Below are positions 59,972 through 64,000 of a DNA stretch of 64,000 nt, piece after piece. Numbering within the stretch: position 1 is the first letter of the stretch; every line of letters starts with the position of its first letter. The DNA is from Tildeniella nuda ZEHNDER 1965/U140 (GTDB lineage Bacteria; Cyanobacteriota; Cyanobacteriia; Leptolyngbyales; Leptolyngbyaceae). The translations under genes and the position numbers were made by a program. Below the pieces are notes generated by a model. The model searched no databases. It was given only the letters and a program-made list of their open reading frames with translations, and was not told the DNA's origin. Location of the stretch: assembly GCA_019358895.1 (NCBI GenBank), contig JAHHIG010000004.1, positions 1 through 64,000 on the forward strand, written 5' to 3'.

Positions 59972-62692
59972 TTAAATCTTACTCCTTTCCCCTTTGAGCC
60001 GAAACTTCAGGTCGTCGAGGAGGGCGTAGACGACTGGCACCACAATCAGGCTCAGGAGGGTGGAAGTGATGAGTCCGCCGATGATGGCGATTGCCATTGG
60101 TGCTCTGAGTTCGGCTCCGGCTCCCAGACCGAGGGCGATCGGCATCATGCCGAGAATGGTAGCAGCGGTCGTCATGAGAATGGGGCGCAGGCGAATGGGT
60201 GCCGCTTTGAGAATGGCATCCGTACGCGATAACCCGCCGCGACGAAGTTGGTTGATGTAGTCCACCAATAAAATGGCGTTTTTGTTTGCCAAGCCCAGCA
60301 GAAAAATGATGCCGATGACGGAAATCATCCCAAAATCGCTGCGGGTGAAGAGGGATGCCAGCAATGCCCCGACGATCGACAGCGGCAGCGAGAACACGAT
60401 CACCAGGGGATCAGTCCAACTGCGGAACAGGATCAACAACACCACTAGAATGCAGACGATGGAAAGACCCAGCGTGAAGCCAAAACTGCCGAAGATTTCG
60501 CCCACTCTGGCAGAATCACCACCCAAATCGAGCGCTACAGAGGATGGTTTGACTTCGTTGGCGATCGCCAACGCACGATCGGTCGCATCACCGATCGCCA
60601 TGCCCTGTCGCAGATTAGCGCTGACATACGCCACCCGACTACCATCGCGTCGCTCAATTTCCACAATTTTGTCCGTCGTATTTGCGCTGCCCGTAGTCGT
60701 GACATCAGCAAAGCCAGGAAGTTTTTCAAGTCGCTGCTTGATGGTGTTTGCGGTTTGGCTTAAAACCAGTGGGTCATCACCGATTAGCCCTACTTGCAGC
60801 GGCTTCTCACCACCCGTATCCACAAACTGAATATCTTCGACGCTTGTGGTGACATCCTTGATGACAGGCAACTGCTGCCGAAACTGGTCTTGCAGGGTAG
60901 CCGTATGGACGGTGTGTCCCGGTCGCAGCTTAACGTAGAGCCTGCCTTTATTCGGCTGTTGCTGCGTGCCTACAGTCGTAAAGACTGTTTCGACTTGAGG
61001 CGACTTGAGCACAAACGCTTCTAGCTTTTTTGCCGTGTCTAGCGATGGGGTCAATGGATTAATGGCTGCTGCCTGCTGTGCCGCTAAAGCTGCCGGATCT
61101 ACTCCAGGGGGTAACGTTGCTGGATTTGCGGCAGCGGCTTGAGCTTGAGCGGCTTGAGCGATCGCTGCAATGGGTAAAGGAGCCGTGTAAGTGATGTTAA
61201 ATTCACCGCGATCGAGCTTGGGAATAAACCCCTTAGGAATGATGGGAATCAGCGCCAGCCCAGCCACAAAGCTCAGTAGGGCAATGCCTACAACGATGCC
61301 CCGATGAGCCAACGACCACTGCAAGAGAGTGCGGTAGCGTTGCACAAAGCCTGACCAGCCCTGTGTCGTGGGATGGTTGTGTTGTGGTCGCAGCCAGTAG
61401 ACTGCCAGTAGGGGGGAAAGCGTCCGGGCAACCAATAGCGAAATCAACACAGCCGCTGAAACGGTGATCCCAAAGGGGCGAAAGAACTGTCCGACTACGC
61501 CCTGCATCAGCCCTACTGGAAGAAAGACTGCCGCGATCGTGAGCGTTGCTGCGGTCACCGTCAAGCCAATTTCATCCGTTGCCTCGATCGCGGCTTGTCG
61601 GGGCGATTTGCCATCCTCATCCAGGTGACGGGCGATATTTTCTACATCGACGATCGCGTCATCGACAATAATCCCCACAACCAATGCCAGCGCCAATAAT
61701 GTAATTGTCTCCAGGTTGAACCCGAAGATCGCCATCACAATGAACGTGCCCAGCAATGATGTTGGGATTGCCAGCGCCGAGATCAGCGTTGCCTTCCAGT
61801 CCCAGAGAAAGGGAAAAATGACGATCGCAGAGAGCGCGATCGCTAGCCCTAGCGCATCCACGGTCGAATCGGTTGCTTCGCGGATATACTCTGCCTGAGT
61901 CGCTGCCAGGTTTAGCTGTACGTCTGGTAGCTGCGATCGCAACTGCACCACTGTCTGGTCGATCGCCTTCACCACGTCCAATGTATTCGCATCGCTGCGC
62001 TTAATCACCTCAAGCGCCAGCGCCTCCCGCCCGTTGAAACGAACTGCCGATGAACCCGCATCCAGCACAGCTTGCTCTGCCGTTTTTGGTGTTGGCGTTG
62101 GTGGTGCAGCGGTCGCTCCAGCAGGTACACCCAGCAGATTGACTTTGAGGACACCGGGCACCTGAGCGATCGCGGGCATGATCCGCCCCTCTGCTACATC
62201 GGTCAACTGAGACAGCGTTTGCTGCTTACTCTCTTGCTGCGTACTCTCAATGGCATAGCTGGCAACGGCGGATTCATTTAAGTTGACTGGCGTAACCGTA
62301 TACTTGGCTCCAGTCGGCAATTTGAGTGGCTTGAGCGTTGCGTCAACGCGCTTGACCGACTGCTCTAAATTCGTGCCAACATCAAACGACAGGCTGACGA
62401 TCGCCCGTCCTGGATAGGTTGAAGACCGCACACCATTCAAGCCTTCACGCTCAAGTTCCTGTAGCGCCTGTTCTAATGGTTTTGTAAGTTTAGTTTCCGT
62501 CTCTTGAGCAGCAGAAAGTTGTGCTGACGCATTCACCACAACCACAGGAAACGTGATGTCTGGAAACAGCGCATACTTGAGTGAACTGAATGCCAGCAGC
62601 CCCGCTACAGAGACAGTAATCCAGAAGCCCAAGGTGAGCCAGGGGTAGTCGATAGCAAGCCTGGAAAGGTTAAAACGCGATCGCAAAGACAT
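59972..62692 (-). CDS. RND efflux/transport permease
   Basis: HAE-type RND pump of 906 residues from ATG 62692 (MSLRSRFNLS). It is shorter than AcrB-like pumps (about 1,040). The N-terminal transmembrane helix (about 13-37) precedes periplasmic loop 1 (about 38-275). TM2-TM6 contain the proton-relay region VVGIIVDDAIVDVENIARHLDE. Loop 2 holds a low-complexity Ala/Gln/Pro stretch AIAQAAQAQAAAANPATLPPG near 515-535. The C-terminal helices contain LLGLANKNAILLVDYINQLR. No membrane-fusion protein or outer-membrane factor is adjacent. The drug or lipid substrate is unknown. Confidence 0.9.
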   Translation of the reverse strand: MSLRSRFNLSRLAIDYPWLTLGFWITVSVAGLLAFSSLKYALFPDITFPVVVVNASAQLSAAQETETKLTKPLEQALQELEREGLNGVRSSTYPGRAIVSLSFDVGTNLEQSVKRVDATLKPLKLPTGAKYTVTPVNLNESAVASYAIESTQQESKQQTLSQLTDVAEGRIMPAIAQVPGVLKVNLLGVPAGATAAPPTPTPKTAEQAVLDAGSSAVRFNGREALALEVIKRSDANTLDVVKAIDQTVVQLRSQLPDVQLNLAATQAEYIREATDSTVDALGLAIALSAIVIFPFLWDWKATLISALAIPTSLLGTFIVMAIFGFNLETITLLALALVVGIIVDDAIVDVENIARHLDEDGKSPRQAAIEATDEIGLTVTAATLTIAAVFLPVGLMQGVVGQFFRPFGITVSAAVLISLLVARTLSPLLAVYWLRPQHNHPTTQGWSGFVQRYRTLLQWSLAHRGIVVGIALLSFVAGLALIPIIPKGFIPKLDRGEFNITYTAPLPIAAIAQAAQAQAAAANPATLPPGVDPAALAAQQAAAINPLTPSLDTAKKLEAFVLKSPQVETVFTTVGTQQQPNKGRLYVKLRPGHTVHTATLQDQFRQQLPVIKDVTTSVEDIQFVDTGGEKPLQVGLIGDDPLVLSQTANTIKQRLEKLPGFADVTTTGSANTTDKIVEIERRDGSRVAYVSANLRQGMAIGDATDRALAIANEVKPSSVALDLGGDSARVGEIFGSFGFTLGLSIVCILVVLLILFRSWTDPLVIVFSLPLSIVGALLASLFTRSDFGMISVIGIIFLLGLANKNAILLVDYINQLRRGGLSRTDAILKAAPIRLRPILMTTAATILGMMPIALGLGAGAELRAPMAIAIIGGLITSTLLSLIVVPVVYALLDDLKFRLKGERSKI

Positions 62693-62892
62693 AGAAAAAG
62701 TCGGGCTAAACAGTATGCATAGGCTATCAGTCATCCTATCGCTTTCGGCTTCGGACGGATGATATTGGCGATCGTCTGCGACTCTTAGAGCTTGCTCAAA
62801 AATAACGGCACACTTTTGGATCAGCTATCAGCTATCAGCTTCTCGCTGACGGCTACAGACCATGCTGTTATTTCTGTACAACTCCTTACCTT

Positions 62893-63060
62893 ACGCGATG
62901 TGCAGCTAAATTCGCCCTCATCCCTACCCTTCTCCCCAGGGAGAAGGGCTTTCGGACGTTTCTGGTTCCTTCTCCTGCTGGGAGAGGGCTAGGGCGTAGC
63001 TTGCTTCCCGTAAGGGTGGGTAGTCTCAGCAAGATTTTCAGGTCATTGTTCAGTTGTACG
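62893..63060. repeat. Damaged copy 3 of the ACGCGATGTG element
   Basis: Starts with ACGCGATGTG (62893-62902) and matches copy 1 through CGCCCTCATCCCTACCCTTCTCCCC and GGGAGAGGGCTAGGG. At about 62995 it is interrupted by GTAGCTTGCTTCCCGTAAGG, the reverse of the block in the 12920 element. The right end is not recognisable. Upstream, AGCTATC heptamers lie at 62820-62840. The rest of the gap between the RND and DUF4912 genes shows no gene. Confidence 0.65.
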
Positions 63061-63105
63061 GTTGAATCCATCTCGATTAATTGCGGCATGATTTAGCTCC
63101 TGCTC

Positions 63106-63999
63106 CTAACTGCCAGGAACTCTCGTGTGTGGCGATCGTGCTAACTTCAGAAAGCGCCCATCCAGCGTGACGTAGCCCAGTTCCGCAACATAGTCGAGAT
63201 TGCTGACCGGGATGGGTACATGCTGCTCGCGCTCCCATTCGTTGCACAGAAACTGTTGAACACTGGAAGCTGAGACGGAGGCTGTGTCCGCTGCCTCATA
63301 CACCTGGAGGACTAGCTGCTGTCCACCCTGATGCTTCAGAGCATCTTTGTCAGCCTGGCTCACATTCCAATAAATATACGCATTTTGAGCATCGCGGGGC
63401 ACCAGAAAAACCTGGCTTTGGCTGATCGGTTGACTGTCCAGGGTGCGATCGCGCTCCATCCCATGTGCGGCTTCGCCAGAAAACACAGATGTAGCAGTGG
63501 CAGAATGAGTGGCTTCGAGGCTGGCTGTCCCAAAAGTTGCCAGAGTCACACTACCCGACTGAACCGTATCCCAATGGTTTACTGTGGCATTGCTGCTGTG
63601 GTCATCTGCAATCACAGTGCTATTGGAGCTGAGTGGAAAACTACTCCGATCGTCTGCCAGTACAGCACCACCTGCCAGCGCCGCGCCGCCAATCTTGATG
63701 GCATCATCAAACAGCATGGGTGGTTGTGCCTGGGTCGGAGCAGGTACGATCGTTTCAGCATCAGGCACGATCGCTTCTGGTAGCGGTTCACAGGCAGGCA
63801 CTCGTACAGGCTCCGATCGCGCGACCTGAAGCCAGCGACCATCGCTGGTAACGTAGCCCAATTCAGCCAGATAGTCCCGGTTGTCTGTCTGAATGGGGAG
63901 ATGTCGGTCTTGAGCCTGTGCCTCACAGTCAAACTCTTGCAGACTTACAGGCGGCTGATGTTGAATATCGACACCCGTCACATCGTAGAGCCGCAGCAC
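63106..63999 (-). CDS. DUF4912 domain protein (partial, cut by window end)
   Basis: The 5' part lies beyond the window. The visible part begins in a domain (LRLYDVTGVDIQHQPPVSLQEFDCEAQAQDRHLPI) and repeats it at the C-terminus (LVLQVYEAADT...VPIPVSNLDYVAELGYVTLDGRFLKLARSPHTRVP), so at least two DUF4912 copies exist, separated by a Ser/Thr/Ala-rich linker. VPRDAQNAYIYWNVSQADKDALKHQGGQQLVLQVYE is the usual start of a DUF4912 domain. The function is unknown; the protein may bind glycans or be surface-associated. The apparent start at 63999 is only a GTG in an open frame. Confidence 0.85.
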   Translation of the reverse strand: MLRLYDVTGVDIQHQPPVSLQEFDCEAQAQDRHLPIQTDNRDYLAELGYVTSDGRWLQVARSEPVRVPACEPLPEAIVPDAETIVPAPTQAQPPMLFDDAIKIGGAALAGGAVLADDRSSFPLSSNSTVIADDHSSNATVNHWDTVQSGSVTLATFGTASLEATHSATATSVFSGEAAHGMERDRTLDSQPISQSQVFLVPRDAQNAYIYWNVSQADKDALKHQGGQQLVLQVYEAADTASVSASSVQQFLCNEWEREQHVPIPVSNLDYVAELGYVTLDGRFLKLARSPHTRVPGS

Positions 64000-64000
64000 C

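Overview
This window is cyanobacterial chromosome. The palindrome GCGATCGC (HIP1) is very frequent. The genes include a phycocyanin pair (cpcBA), a ycf51 homologue, a neutral invertase of family GH100, cyanobacterial hopanoid genes, DUF4912, DUF6887 and DUF6888 genes, and a pilMNOQ set without pilP. The intergenic DNA is full of heptanucleotide tandem repeats (STRR: GGCTAAA, CTGCCTT, GGGGAGT, AGCTATC, ACTCCTC) and miniature inverted-repeat elements. Together these point to a filamentous or otherwise repeat-rich cyanobacterium. No species can be named from the sequence, and I recognised no rRNA or tRNA gene.

Layout. 0-6 kb: a HEAT/NACHT ATPase, a convergent short WD40 protein, rpsN, nth and an S2P/RseP protease. 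6-10 kb: a beta-lactamase-like serine hydrolase, serS and a Uma2-type protein. 10-13 kb: a repeat-flanked island with a truncated glycosyltransferase, cpcA, cpcB and two arrays with a strict 21-bp period. 13-17 kb: a SnoaL-like protein, a DUF433/PIN-like pair, an alpha/beta hydrolase and a nurA gene carrying an in-frame intergenic repeat. 17.6-22.9 kb: pilMNOQ (type IV pilus alignment complex and secretin). 23-30.5 kb: a PQQ-type sugar dehydrogenase lipoprotein, an SH3 lipoprotein, an invertase, and a mlaF-mlaD-WD40 lipoprotein cluster. 31-43.7 kb: mntH, thiE, a DUF1565/SPOR protein, a cysteine hydrolase, Uma2, a DEAD-box helicase, a GT25 glycosyltransferase, rsmG and an ABC ATPase, separated by long repeat-filled gaps. 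44-50.8 kb: TPR proteins, a DUF6930-like protein, an IscA/SufA protein, ycf51, a GldA-like dehydrogenase and an aminotransferase. 50.9-57.3 kb: a MoxR/DUF4350/DUF4129 cluster, a CNNM/CorC-type membrane protein, a zinc alcohol dehydrogenase and a small membrane protein. 57.4-64 kb: hpnH, hpnA, a DUF6888/DUF6887 pair, an RND pump and a DUF4912 protein cut by the window end.

The strongest unusual signals are these. (1) The cpcBA pair has no linker or lyase genes beside it, and both subunits have lost the usual non-chromophore cysteines, leaving only the bilin-binding ones. (2) A family of intergenic arrays with an exact 21-bp period occurs at three loci, two of which bracket cpcBA. (3) Intergenic repeats have been captured as protein: 67 codons inside nurA, about 23 codons inside the NACHT gene, and the 3' ends of several other genes. 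(4) Several heptanucleotide repeats are arranged as long inverted repeats at gene ends, where they could act as terminators or mRNA stability hairpins.
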